DNA from: Pyropia haitanensis
Taxonomy: Eukaryota; Rhodophyta; Bangiophyceae; Bangiales; Bangiaceae
Reading direction: 5' to 3'
Length of the DNA: 64,000 bases
NCBI GenBank assembly: GCA_008729055.1
Contig: SDUX01000004.1
Location: 5,410,559-5,474,558 of the forward strand
Part shown: piece after piece, positions 23,685-35,900 of the stretch
How positions within the stretch are numbered: position 1 is the first letter of the stretch
How the letters are laid out: every line of letters starts with the position of its first letter
Notes under the pieces: model-generated
The model's input: only the letters and a program-made list of their open reading frames with translations
The model's database searches: none
What the model was told of the DNA's origin: nothing
Translations under genes and position numbers: made by a program

Positions 23685-24435
23685 GGGGCCAAAACCGTGT
23701 ACCTTACGAATCTGCGATTTGACGTGCGGCGGCGTGTTTGCGCCCAACACGTAGGGCGACTTAGCGGTGCCACTACAAGAGGATACGTCGGCCAGCTCCA
23801 GTTCTCTCCCAGTTGCAACAGCACCATCTCGTCGAGGTGTCGACGACAGGGGGGAGGCTGACCGATGCTTCCTTCCTGAGAAAACGTCGATTGACGCTTG
23901 GGAACTGAACAGAAAACGTCTTTTTTCTGCACAAACGTTGCGCTGGATTGGCACGTTCTCTGCCCAATTTCCGACAGAGTGGCTGCCTTGACAGACTTTA
24001 TGGGCAAAAACTTGCTGAAACCCTGTAAACGTGCGCCAAGGCCGCGTAGAAGTCATGTGCATCGACACGTCCAGTGCAGGTCCGACGCCGATCAGGTGAT
24101 TTGTTCATGGCACCGACAGGGGCCCTGCAGGTGCGGAACCACGTGTGTGAATAGTGGCCTGCGCGCCGCGTGTCAGGCTGCTGCGTGTGGTGTGTTCACG
24201 TGCCGATTCTTTGTGCACGTTTACTGTCATGAGAGCCCTTCTGACACGCGAACAGCAGGTCAGGTGCGCATCTTTGTGGAATACTTTCTGCGGACGTGTC
24301 GCACATTTCGTGTTATTGTCGAGTAAACGAGTTGCAGATCCGCAGGAAAGCCGCGCAGAAACAGGTGGTTGGGCACCGTTTTGGCACGATTCGTGAAAGA
24401 AGTCGGGCCCGCGTAAGGTACACGGTTCTAGCCCC
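23685..24435. mobile_element. MITE-like element with 24-bp terminal inverted repeats
   Basis: The left end 23685-23708 (GGGGCCAAAACC then GTGTACCTTACG) and the right end 24412-24435 are reverse complements with two mismatches, enclosing about 750 bp of lower GC than the flanks. No transposase is encoded. I could not identify a convincing target-site duplication. The pair is too long and too well matched to expect by chance in this span. Confidence 0.5.
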
Positions 24436-25868
24436 GTTGCGCCGGGGTTGGCGCAGCCCCACGCACCCCGCTACGCAGGGCGCCGACAGCACTCCCGCAT
24501 AGCACCGCCATGGCTCTTGGGCGATGTCGGTGGGGGTGAAACGGTGGCGATTTGACTGTGACTACCGCACCCCCCCCAACACGCCCGTGTTGATGGCGCT
24601 CTTTCTTTGTTTCTCTGTGCCAGGGACACTAACAAGCGGATGAGGGACTGGTGCCTGGGGGGCTGGGCGGTGGGGACGGCCTCGTCTTTGGGGGTGGGGT
24701 CTGCCGACCTGCAGCAGTCACGCCATGGCGTCCAGGGGGCGCTTGACAGTGAAGTCTGGCACAAGCGGCGGCTGCGGCGGTGGCGGCGCGCCGCTGACCG
24801 CTGTGTGCAGCAAGACAGGGGTGCACCCCGTGGGGAGGGGGGCGCCCCGCTCTCCGCGGGTGAAACAACACCCGCAGCGCCCAACAGATTTTTTGAATTC
24901 AACGGCTTGGAAACCTCTAGAGCACCCATTCAAAGCCGTTGGCAGGCGCGAACGCTTTCGAGATATTGCTCTTGTCTGCGCGGGTGCCGGCGCCGTCCAC
25001 GGGATTTGCGTGTTCCCTGCACAGGCGCGCCCGGTGGGCCAGGCCCGCCGCCGCGGTACAGTAGCTACAGGTGCTTCAGTCTTGTTGCTCCCGTTCTCAT
25101 GAGTTGGGGAGTAGCGGGAGCTGGTCCATCGGCCCCGGAGGCGCGATCATGGATGGTCTGCAGCAGGGAAGAGGCCAGAACGCCCCCGCGGTGTTGCGTG
25201 AGTTTGTCAGTATGGGACAGCCAGGTATCCCCAAGCGTAGGATTGCTCTCGTGTGGCGAGCTCAAGATAATGTCCGAGTATCAACGTTGGGAAAGCAGTC
25301 AGAGTCCCCAGATAGAAAGCTCCCGATCCTCGTTGGCCACTACGACAGGGACGCGAGACGCACGCCCGAATGCCCGTGCCACGCAGCAGTTCCGACCAGA
25401 GACCCCGCCTGGGCCGGCGCAACGACAGCCGCTCGTCACGCCAACGCGGCGGTCCAGAGGCCCAGCAAATTGGCCGCGCCGGGGGATCCTCGCAGCGTGG
25501 CGGCCAATGCGGTGGCACTTTGAGACAACAGTAGGGAGCGGACGCATGCACGACCCCCAGTTATTGAATAAACCAGACCAACTCAGCAGAGTTTTGGAAG
25601 AAACACAGAAAAAAAAGATTTAGTGCAGTCCCCCACATACTAATTGCTGTGTTGGTTTACCACCCGGTACTTTGGGGAGGGGGGGGTGGGGTGTGGGACG
25701 GGAGGAGGGGTTGCACTTTGCGCAACAGTCATAAATTTAGGCAATAGGGCATGGATGACCAGTCTCGGAACACGACAAGTCAGCGTGGAGCCAGGCCCCC
25801 CAGTCAGCCGTTAATAGCAGCTCGTGCGGCGGCATCAAGGGGGACCATGCTATCCAGGACGTGGCGTC
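24436..25868. other. No recognisable gene
   Basis: Mixed GC sequence with a plus-strand open frame of over 300 codons (about 24,607-25,623) that has no domain, no ATG at its start and irregular composition. I consider it chance. Poly-G stretches begin at about 25,676. Confidence 0.4.
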
Positions 25869-26022
25869 GGAAGCGCCCCATACGCCCGTGGCGCGGGGGG
25901 GGGGGGGGGGGGGTGGGGGGGGGGTAGGGGAAGAGGGAAGGCGTGGAAAAACAAAAGAAAAGGGGGGGAGGTGGTCGTGGGCGGCCGGAGAGTAGGGCGG
26001 AAGGGAGGGGAAGAGGCGCAAG

Positions 26023-26065
<43 letters not shown>

Positions 26066-26126
26066 CAAGATACGAGGCAGCGAAAAGCGAAAGCGTCAGG
26101 GGGGGCGAGGGGGGTAGGGTAGGGTG

Positions 26127-26177
<51 letters not shown>

Positions 26178-26586
26178 TGGGTGGTGAACACGTGAAACGT
26201 GACTTCGCAATCATGTAAAGGGCATGATTGGCCAGCGAACAATGCGGAAACTGTCTTGAAAGGCGGTTGAATTGTGATGTGCTGACTGTAATGGAGTAAT
26301 GTGCATGAGTACTGACGACCGCCTGGTACCGGCCGTGGGAAGCCTTTGCTGCGAGTAGCCACGTGGACTGATTGGCCAGCGGGTTGCAGTAATCACGCTG
26401 TCTTGGGCAGAGTACTACTTTATGTGTATGTTCTATAAGTGTCCTGATACGCAGAGTTTATTTGCGTTAAGTATGACCACACATAGTGGCGGTGCCACTC
26501 CTCGCACCGCCGACCTAGGTGGGTGGACGGGAGATGAGCGTCGCCGACCACACAAGCGATGCCCGCGGGCGCGGGGGCGGAGGGGG

Positions 26587-26619
<33 letters not shown>

Positions 26620-27543
26620 GGGGGAGGAACGGTGGTGGGTGAACGGGAACAAGCGGTCTNNNNNNNNNNNNNNNNNNNNNNNNNNNNNNNNNNNNNNNNN
26701 NNNNNNNNNNNNNNNNNNNNNNNNNNNNNNNNNNNNNNNNNNNNNNNNNNNNNNNNNNNNNNNNNNNNNNNNNNNNNNNNNNNNNNNNNNNNNNNNNNNN
26801 NNNNNNNNNNNNNNNNNNNNNNNNNNNNNNNNNNNNNNNNNNNNNNNNNNNNNNNNNNNNNNNNNNNNNNNNNNNNNNNNNNNNNNNNNNNNNNNNNNNN
26901 NNNNNNNNNNNNNNNNNNNNNNNNNNNNNNNNNNNNNNNNNNNNNNNNNNNNNNNNNNNNNNNNNNNNNNNNNNNNNNNNNNNNNNNNNNNNNNNNNNNN
27001 NNNNNNNNNNNNNNNNNNNNNNNNNNNNNNNNNNNNNNNNNNNNNNNNNNNNNNNNNNNNNNNNNNNNNNNNNNNNNNNNNNNNNNNNNNNNNNNNNNNN
27101 NNNNNNNNNNNNNNNNNNNNNNNNNNNNNNNNNNNNNNNNNNNNNNNNNNNNNNNNNNNNNNNNNNNNNNNNNNNNNNNNNNNNNNNNNNNNNNNNNNNN
27201 NNNNNNNNNNNNNNNNNNNNNNNNNNNNNNNNNNNNNNNNNNNNNNNNNNNNNNNNNNNNNNNNNNNNNNNNNNNNNNNNNNNNNNNNNNNNNNNNNNNN
27301 NNNNNNNNNNNNNNNNNNNNNNNNNNNNNNNNNNNNNNNNNNNNNNNNNNNNNNNNNNNNNNNNNNNNNNNNNNNNNNNNNNNNNNNNNNNNNNNNNNNN
27401 NNNNNNNNNNNNNNNNNNNNNNNNNNNNNNNNNNNNNNNNNNNNNNNNNNNNNNNNNNNNNNNNNNNACATTCTTCATCCTTGCATCAGTGGGCTCTTCC
27501 GCACCCAAGCGTTGCCGTGTGCGGCGCCGCTCAAACGACGGCT
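25869..27543 (+). repeat. 1.6-kb duplicated segment, copy 1 (contains the assembly gap)
   Basis: From GGAAGCGCCCCATACGCCCG to AACGACGGCT this segment is almost identical to 57682-59316 in the same orientation. Differences are chiefly the lengths of G runs and a 16-bp indel at about 26,198-26,215. The shared 450-bp non-repetitive part (about 26,180-26,560) is intermediate in GC and encodes nothing recognisable. Flanks diverge abruptly on both sides, which suggests a dispersed element or recent duplication. No terminal inverted repeats or target-site duplication were seen. Confidence 0.9.
26660..27467. other. Assembly gap (808 N)
   Basis: Run of N inside duplicated copy 1. The flanking sequence resumes exactly as in copy 2. 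The gap therefore corresponds to 58419-59240 there (822 bp), which consists of poly-G and poly-C tracts around a large palindrome. Confidence 0.95.
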
Positions 27544-27651
27544 CCCGTCCCGCACACAGCAGACCTCGCACGACAGGAGCAAGCGCCCACCCACAGACAC
27601 GGTGCGTGTCTCATCCAGCCCGATACTGTTGCTCTGTACATTGACGGGGGT

Positions 27652-29073
27652 TCAGCGACGCCTGCGGGGCGCAGTGAGTCTGCCGGCGCGGCCCACTGCC
27701 CTTCCACCACGCACGAAGACCCGCCCCCGGGCGCAGCCTCTGCTTATCCCCCAACTCCGCGTGCCACACCGTGCGGGTACTGGCGGAAGCACCCAGCCCG
27801 CAGCCTGTGAATGCCCAACCCCCCCCTCTCCTTTCGGACCCGCCCCCCGCATGTCCACCACCTCACCCGCCGCGGCCCCCCCCCCCGCCATGGCCGCCGC
27901 CAGCGCGGCCACACTCCCCCCCCCCACCCCTCGCGCGGCGGCGGAGCGGCGGCACTCCTTCCGCTCCCCCCCCGCAGGAGGGCGCCGCCCAGCACGGCCC
28001 CAAACGCCCCAACACCCGCCGCACTCGCCCCCCCCCCCACCCCCGCCGCCACCACCGCCGCCATCACCACCACCGCCACATCCCCACACCGCGACGGGAA
28101 GGAGGGCGCCCCGCCTGCGGTGCCGCCGGCGGTGCCCCACGCCGCCGTCGACCGCGTGTGGGCGGCGAGGACACGGGTCAAGGCCGCGGCCTCCGCCTCC
28201 ACTGCTGCCGCCGCCGGCGCGTCGGTCGACGAGGGGGACGGAGGGGGGGAGCCGCGCGTGGTGGGTGGCGCGGCCGCCCCTAGCGGCCGCCGCCACCGGA
28301 TGCCGCCGCCCACCGCCGCCACCGCTGTCGCCTTCCCTGACGCCGCCACCCCCGTCGCCTTCCCCGACACCGCCACCGCTGACAGCTGCCCCACCCGTGC
28401 ACGTACGCGGTGATGGTTAAGGAGGCGGCTACGGGGGCGGGAAACCCCACCACCGTCCCCCGCCGCCTCCACCTACCGCACGGTAGCGGCCGCGTCAGCC
28501 AGCTCCCCCAGCCGCCCCATCGCGCCTGCCGTCTGGCGCGCCAGCAGCCGCCGTGCCACCCGCGCCTGCCCGTGGGATGCGGCGCTCCATACACCAACGG
28601 CCACTGCCCGGTCCCCGGCGGCGGCCTCGGCAGCGGCGTCCGCGTCGGCCCCGTCCTGCACGGCACGGTGCCCACCGCCAGCCCGCTCCCGTCGGGTGCC
28701 GCCCGCCGCGCCGCGCCGCGCTGCCGCCCAGGCGCAGAGATGGCTGGCCCGCCGCCACCCCCGCGCCGCTCCTGTCGGCGAGGGGGGGGGCGCGCGGGCG
28801 GGAGGGGCGTCGGGGGCGGCCAACCAGTCGACAAGATCGCTCTTGGCGGTTCCCCGGCGGCACCGTGTCGGCCGGGGCCGGCCGCGCAACGGTGCCGCAG
28901 TCCAGGCCGTTGTCCGCCGGGTTGGCCGACCACACCAGCGACGGCAGCACCGCCGCCGGCACGGCAGCCAAGAGCGACGGGATGACTCCGCCAAGGCCCT
29001 CACGCGCCACCACCAGGGGTGGGTGGGTAGCGGCCCGGCGACCGTGGCAGTCTCTACGAGAGGGGTGCTCCAT
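27652..29073 (-). CDS. Candidate membrane protein with broken frame
   Basis: Minus-strand coding-like pieces lie in changing frames. An ATG at 29073 (MEHPSRRDCHGRRA) leads to a hydrophobic stretch, VIPSLLAAVPAAVLPSLVWS. A second piece (about 28,470-28,860) has an Ala-rich helix ending GAMGRLGELADAAATVR. A third (about 27,750-28,420) reads VGQLSAVAVSGKATGVAASG, VEAEAAALTRVLAAHTRST, then Gly-rich hydrophobic segments (VAVVVMAAVVAAGVGGG; VGAFGAVLGGALL). The pieces join only across C/G runs or undetected introns. I do not recognise a family; a multi-pass organellar membrane protein is the best description. The alternative is unrelated chance frames in GC-rich DNA. Confidence 0.25.
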
Positions 29074-31232
29074 GAGAGTATACTCACGGATAGCTTTCAG
29101 ATACACTCTTATTCTGGCCAGTACGACGCACCCAGTCGCGTACCTATACTCAAGACAGATGAAAGTGGGACATTCTTTACTCACGTTCTCAGTTTCATGT
29201 GAATATACTCACGAATAGATTGTAGAACTTTCTCTCATAACGTGGCACTTCATGGCACCCGAATCATAGAGAGAACCATTCTCTTGAAGGAGCTTTGGCA
29301 TGTACCATTCACGTTTCGCAAAACTGACCACGACGCTGGGCAGTAGTAGTTGTGCTTTGGAGTTCTGCACTACTGAAGTTTTTGCCGTCCTGTCCCTTTC
29401 GAGGAACGGCTGTCTTGGCGCTGCGGCGGCCTTCCCAGCACAGCCGACGTCACCGTCGGTGAGTGCACCGTCAGGGAAGAGAAATAGGTGCAGATCCTTG
29501 CCGTGCCGGGCAGGACGGTGGGCGCCGCAAGGAATGGTGGCTTGTAAAAGCGAGATCGGCGCCGGGGGCCAGAGCGATGGCTGTCGCGCCGCGGGGGTGC
29601 GACTGCGGGGCTCGGTGGTTGCGGGTACCAACGCCCCAGCTTCCAACCCGTCGTTCAGGGCTCCACTCTCCGCCGCCGAGGGTATGGATTGTGAAATCAG
29701 GGACGAGCTGTACTTCTCGACAGATAGCCACGTGGCACCATTATGCTCCTTGTCAATCGACAATAACTATTTCCAATACAAGAGCCGCTTTGGCCGATGC
29801 ACGTTAATGTTGCTCATCTAATTTCCTATACGTGGAGTCTACGTGGCACACGTGTACGAAAAGGTACAAATGTTTTACCGGGATTTGATGTGCTGAAGCT
29901 CGGATCCAAAGTTGCCTGCTTCCGCCTATGCCGACACGTTGGGTTCTACGGGACGTACGACGACGACGCCTGGGATCGCTGCTCGTGCCGCGGTGGCCGA
30001 CGCCCGCACCGGCAGCGGCGAGCCACGCTGGCCTCAGAGCGCCGTCGTGTCCACTAACCGCCGCGGCGGCCGCCGCCGTCCCCGCCACGCCCCGCCGCCG
30101 CTGTCGGCAACCTGCCGGCGGCCGGCGCGGCGCGTCGGCCGCGCCCCGCGCGCGCAGCGACGGGCGGCGCCGCGACCCCCCCCACGCGCAGCCGCTGCCG
30201 TCCTCGCGCCCGCGCGGCGGCCGCCGCAGCCCAGCCCGGCGAGTTGCCCGCCGCCGCCGCCGCCGCCGCCGCCGCCCGTGCCGCCGCGGCGGCCAAACCC
30301 CCCCCCCCGGGCTGCCGCCGCCCCTGGCCGCCACACCCCGCCGCCGCCCCGGCACAGCCGTCCCCACCCGGCGGGGCGACGGCGGTGGCGGTGGCAGCCG
30401 CCACACCTCACCCCCGCCGCCGCACCCCCCCCCCCCCCCTCCCCGACGGGGTCTACACGAATCCGCCACGCGGCGCGGCCACCCCCCCCCCCACCCCCCC
30501 CCCGCGTGCCTCGTGCACGCCGCCGGCGGCTGCGGCGGTTGGCGGCCGCCAGCGGCGGGGAGTGGCTGCCAGAGGCGGCCGCCGCCAGCCTGGCCAGCCG
30601 CCGCCGCGGCGTGCGTGGCGCCGCGGCCGCCGCGCCGCCGCGTCAGCCGCGGGGCCGCCGCGGGCGGCTCGCGCCGCCTCTTGGGGTCCCCCGCGTTGCC
30701 ACTCCTCCTCGCCGCCTCACCCCCCCCCCCCCCCCGCGGGTCGCCAACCCCCACCGCCCACGCCCGCGTCGTTTGCCCCGCCACCGCCCGCGACGCGACC
30801 GCGACCGCCTACCCCCCCCCGCCCACCCCCCCCCCCCCCCACCCCTCGCCCCTTCCCCGCGCCGTGCGTGCCCCGGCGCGCTGCTCCTGGTCGCCACCAG
30901 CCGGCGTGCCCCACCCAAACCCCCCCCCCGCCACGCCCCCTACCCACACACGCAGCCCCCTCCACCGTGGCGAGCCGGGCGGCGACGCGGCGCACCCCCC
31001 CCCCCGCCGACCGCGGCGCCGCCGCCGACGCCGCACGCCACCGCCGACGCCGGCGCGCGCACGACGCCGTCCGTGCGTCCCGCCGGGACGCGCGACGGCC
31101 ATAGGCGGGCGGGCGGCGGGGGCGGGCGTTGGCGTTGGCGTGGGGGGCACCCTCGAGGGGGGCGCTGCCGACCTCCGCCCGCCGCGCGTCCTCGACTCCA
31201 CGGGGGAACGCGGCCAACCCGCTGCCGCTCAC
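29074..31232. other. No assignable gene
   Basis: 29,074-29,900 is an AT-richer island without a domain. From about 29,930 the sequence turns strongly C-rich on the plus strand, with long Pro/Arg-rich frames and C runs at 30,299, 30,430, 30,480, 30,720 and 30,830. Small balanced segments in the plus frame from 29,912 (PASAYADTLGSTGRTTTTPG) may belong to an upstream part of the pseudokinase gene, but no continuous model can be drawn. Confidence 0.35.
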
Positions 31233-31400
31233 CTTGCCGCCCACCCACCCACCCCCACCCACCCACTCACCCACCCACCCACCCACCCACCCACTCACCC
31301 ACCCACCCACCCACCTACCCACCCACCCACCTACCCACCCATCCACCTACCCACCCACCCACCCACCCACCCGCCCGACCACGCCCACCCACTACCCACC
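31233..31400. repeat. (ACCC)n tetranucleotide satellite
   Basis: About 160 bp of near-continuous CCCA units with occasional variant CTCA and CCTA units. The complement is G-rich (TGGG)n. Confidence 0.95.
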
Positions 31401-31530
31401 ACCACCGAGCGATCACCCGTCGACACCGCCGCCGCGGCCGTGCACCCCCGCACGGCGGCGGGTGGGGGCGGCTGCCGCGGCGGCGGCGGCGGCGGCGGCG
31501 GCAGCAGCAGCGGCGACCGCGGCCGGGGCG

Positions 31531-31600
31531 ATGCGGCGGGGCGGCCGCGGCGCCGGCCGCGTGGACCCCCCCACCGTCGCCCCCGACGGCCGCCCCCGCC

Positions 31601-31638
<38 letters not shown>

Positions 31639-32629
31639 GCCGCCGCCGCCGCGGCGGCGGCGGCGGTCGCTCCCCCCCCCCGCGCTTCCATCCCCGGCCA
31701 CCCGCAACGGCAGCGGCAGACCCGCTCGCGGTGGCCGCCGCGGCGGTCGCCGCCGCCGCGGCGGCGGCGACGGGCGGCCGCGCGACCGCGGCGCTGCTGG
31801 CGGAGCGGGTCGGCCTCCTCGCCGCCGCGTTTGTGCCGGATGGGGGTGGGGGTGGGGGTGGGGGTGGGGGTGGGGGTGGCGGTGGCGGTGGGGGTGGGGG
31901 TGGGGGTGGGGGTGGGGGTGGTGGTGGTGGTGGCGGCAGGCAGCAGGAGGGCGGCGGCGGCAGCGTCTGGGGTGGCGGCATGACCACCGCGGCGGTCGCG
32001 GCGGCGGCGTCGGCCGCCGCGTCGGACGCGACCAACGGGTCCCTGGTGAGCCTGGACGAGTACCTGCTCGGCGGCGGTGGCCGTGACCCGGCCGCGCTGG
32101 TGCGGTCCGCCACGGCCGGGGCGGTGCTGGGCGGCGGCGGCGGCGGCTATGGCGGCGGCGTCGGCAGCCCCCCCCCCCCTACCGCCGCCGACCTTGTCGC
32201 CGCGGTGGGCGCCCTCTCCCCCCCTTTGCCTCCACCCTCTCCCACCCGTTCCGGTCCCTTCCGCCCGCGGCGCTCCCCCTGGTTGGCGACGCGCGCCGCG
32301 CCCGCGGCTACGCCGACGCCCTCGCCGCCGTCGCGGGCGCGGTGGAGCTCCTCCGCCTCCGCGCGGCGGTGCCGGCGGTGCGCCTGGCGGGCGACGCGGG
32401 CGCCGCCGCCACCGTCCGGCGGCGGGTGGTGGGCGCGCTCGCACGGGCGGGCTCCCTGGGCGCGGGGGGGAGGGGGGGGGGGGGTGCCGCCCGACGTGAT
32501 CGCCGCGGTATGCAGCAGCGAGCGGGATGGGCTGGCGCGCGCGGCGGACGTGGCGGCGGACCGGCGGGCGCTCGCGGCGGCTGCCCGCCGTGCGAGGCGG
32601 CAGGGTGTGGGTGACGATGGTGGCGGCGA

Positions 32630-32660
<31 letters not shown>

Positions 32661-32943
32661 CAAGGCGAGGGGGACGGACACGCAAACGGCAGCGGCGGCA
32701 GCGACGCGATGCTGCGGCACCTCCCGCCAGAGCTGGTCGTCGCGCTCGCCGCCGCGGCCGACGCGGTGGCGGCCGCGGCGGCCACCGCCGACGCGCCATG
32801 GCCACAGCCGCCGACCGGGGCGGCCACGTCATGGCGGCCGCCAACCCCAACCGGCGGCGCCGCCGCCACCGATAGTGCGGCTGGGGTGCTCCCGTGGGCC
32901 ACCCTCTACACCATCCCCGGCGTCGTTGGCCCGCCCCGTGACA

Positions 32944-32986
<43 letters not shown>

Positions 32987-35900
32987 TGGCGGCGGTGGCG
33001 GCGGCCTGCCCGCCCTCCCCCCGGGGGGTGGCGTCGGCGCAACGGTGCTGCGGTCGCTCCTCGGCGACGCCGGCCGCGTCGCGGTGCGGCTGCTGCCCGC
33101 GACGCGCGTCAGCGACCGCGTCGCGACGGCGCTGCGGCTGGCCACGACGCTCCGCCACCCGCACCTGGTGGCGGTGCTGGGCGTGGCGCTGGTGCGGCCG
33201 CCGGGCGTGGCCGCCGGTGGGGGGGGGGGGTGGGGGGCGCGCCGGTGGTCGGCCCCGGCGGCGTGCCCATTGCCGTCGCGGGCGGTGGTGGCGGTGGTGG
33301 TGGCGGCGGCGGCGGCCGCCACGACGAGCCAGCCATCCACGTTGTCGAAGAGTACGTGGGCGGCGGCACGCTCGCCGACGCGCTCGCCGACGGCCGCCTC
33401 ACCCCCGCGGTGGACGATGAAGGGATGGCCGTCGCGCGGCTGCGGCTCGGCCGGGATATCGCCGCCGGCCTCGCCTACCTGCACGCCGCCGAGCCGCCGC
33501 TGTGTCACCAGGCGCTGTGCCCGCGGCGCGTCGTGCTCACCTGCCGTGACGTGCGGGCGGCTCGCGCCAAGCTCCACCGGCCGGCGCTGCTGGCGCCCGA
33601 CGCGGCGGAGCGGCCGCTGCTGTACGCAACGACCGTGGGGGGGGGGGGCAAGTCCCTGCGTGCAGACGGTGGCGACGGCGGCGGTGGTGGCGGTAGCGGC
33701 GTCGGCGGTGGTGGCGGCGGCGGTGGCGGCGGCGGCGGCGCCGCCGCCGCGGCCGGCGGCGGCCGCGGCGGCCGCCGGGACCCCCCCCTCGGCCCCGCCT
33801 ACCCCGTCGCCGCCCGCCATCGCCGCGACAGCACCCGCTACGTCGCGCCCGAGGTCGCCCGCCACGACAGCGTCTCGCCCGCGACGGACGTTTGGTCGCT
33901 TGGCATGCTCCTCTACCGCCTCTACACGGGCCACCCGCCCTTTGCGGTCCTGTCTGGGGAGCCCCTCCTCGACCGCCTCGTGTCGGGCGTGCCGCCGCAC
34001 CGTGCCAGCCTCGACGACGTGGCGCCACCGCGCGTCGCGGCGCTCGTCTTTGGGCGGTGCCTCCTCGCGTCGCCCGCCGCGCGCGCGCCGGCCGCCGAGG
34101 TGCTGCGCGTGCTGACCGCCGAGCTGCACACCGCGCGGGCGGCGGTGGCGGCGGCGGCGGCGGCGGACGCGGCGGCCGCGGCGGCAGACGCCGCCGCGGC
34201 GGTGGACGCCGCCACCGCCGCGCAGGCGGCGGCGGCCGACGCGGCGGCGGTGGCGGCGGCGGCCGCCGCGGCGGCGGCGGGGCTGGCCGACGCGGAGCCT
34301 ACCGGGGGGGGGGCGGGGGGGCACGCGGCCGCGGGGGGGCGCCGGCGGTGGGGGTGGCGGCGCCGGCGCCGGCCACGCCGCTGCGGCGGCCGACAGCCGC
34401 GACGGCCGTGGCGGCCGCGGCAGTCGCGGCGGCGGCAGCTTGCGCCACAGCGCGTCCTCCCACACGCCTCCCCCCCCTCTCCCGCCGCCGGCCACCCCCC
34501 CCACGCCCACCTCCCCCCATTCCGCCATGTTCCGCCTCAACTTTCACGGCTGCCCGCCCGTGTCGATCGACTCTGCGGCTACGCACGGCGACGTGTGGGC
34601 GGCCTTTCTCGCGCGCGCCCGCTCGGGCGACGTTGCCGCCATGCGCAACGCGTCGCTTGCCGCACGGCGTGGGGTGTACACCGTCCGCGACGCGGGCGTG
34701 GCGATCCGCTGGGCGTGGGCAGCAGAGGTGGCGTGCCGGCGTGCCGCCCGGGGGGAGGAAGGGGGGGCGGGGCGGGGGAAGGGGAACGGGGGGGGGCGGT
34801 GGACGCGGACGCGCACAAGAGGGAGAGAGGGGGGGATGACGATGACGCTGCCGCCGCGGCCGCCGCCGCGGCGGCGGCGGCGGAAGCAGAGGCCGACGCG
34901 GAGTGGATGGCGGCGGGGGACGGAGACGGTCCTGGGGGGGGGGGGGTGGGGGTAGGGGTGGCGGTGGCGACGACGGGCGCGACGGCTGGCCGCCGCCGCC
35001 GTGGACCGACGTGCAACTGCCCGCCGCGACAGAGGCGCGGTCGCTGCCGCCCGCGGCCGAAGCGGGCGCCGCGGCGGCCGCCGCGGCCGCCACGGTGGGC
35101 GGCCGGCGGGGTGGCGTTGCGAGTGGCGGCGGCGGCGGTGGTGGTGGGGGCGGCGGCGGTGCGCCCGCGGCGGCCCGCCGCGCGTCGGGGGTGGGCGACA
35201 TGGTCGCCGCCGCCGCCGCGGCGGCGGCGGCGGTGGCGGCTGCTGGCGGCGGCGGCGGGGGGGGCGGCGTCAAGCCGCCGCCCCAGTCACAGCTGCGGCG
35301 GCGGCGGGTGCCGTCGGCGGGGATGTGGTGGCGCCGGCCTATGCCGAGTGGCAGTGGCGGCGCCGGTGGCGGTGGTGGGGGTGGCGGCGGCGGTGGTGGT
35401 GGTGGTGGGGGGGGGGGGCGGGGGGGGCGGTGGCAGTGGCCGCCGCGGAGACGCGGCGAACGTGACGCGGATGGCGAGTACGGGGGTGCTCGAGGCGGAG
35501 GGGGAGGACGGGCCGCCGCCGCTGATGCGCGCGTCGTCGTTGCTCGCCATGCCCCTGCGGGGGCCTCCCAGTGGGGGCGCCGGGGGGGGGGGTGGCAGAA
35601 GCGGGGTCGGTGGACACAGTGGCCACGGCAGCGGCGGCGGTGGCGGCGGCGGCGGCGGTGGCGGCAGCGGCGGCGGCCGTCGTGGGGGGCGGGGGGAGAG
35701 TGGAGGCGGGCGGGTGGGGCCTCCGCCGGGGGCCGCGGCGGTGTCGTGGCTCCAAGCCGCCGCCACGACCGACGTGGACGCGCGGTACCTGCTGTCGCTC
35801 GCGCTGCGGACGGGGTACGGGGGGACGCCGGTGGACGTGGAGGCGGCCGACGCGGCGCTCGCGTCGGCCGCCGCGGCGGGGCACGTCGATGCCGCCGCGG

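Noticed and set aside
24607..25623. 338-codon plus-strand open frame
   Set aside because: No ATG at the start, irregular composition, no domain, and overlapping frames of similar quality.
29804..30784. 326-codon minus-strand frame opposite the C-rich region
   Set aside because: Arg/Gly-rich product of C-run sequence, with no start and no domain.
31233..31400. CCCA repeat as an interstitial telomere
   Set aside because: The unit is ACCC, not a telomeric CCCTAA or CCCTAAA-type repeat, and it is internal.
33230..34300. Active TKL kinase call for the 33-kb domain
   Set aside because: The lysine, HRD Asp and DFG Asp positions are all substituted in the only frame that keeps the fold.
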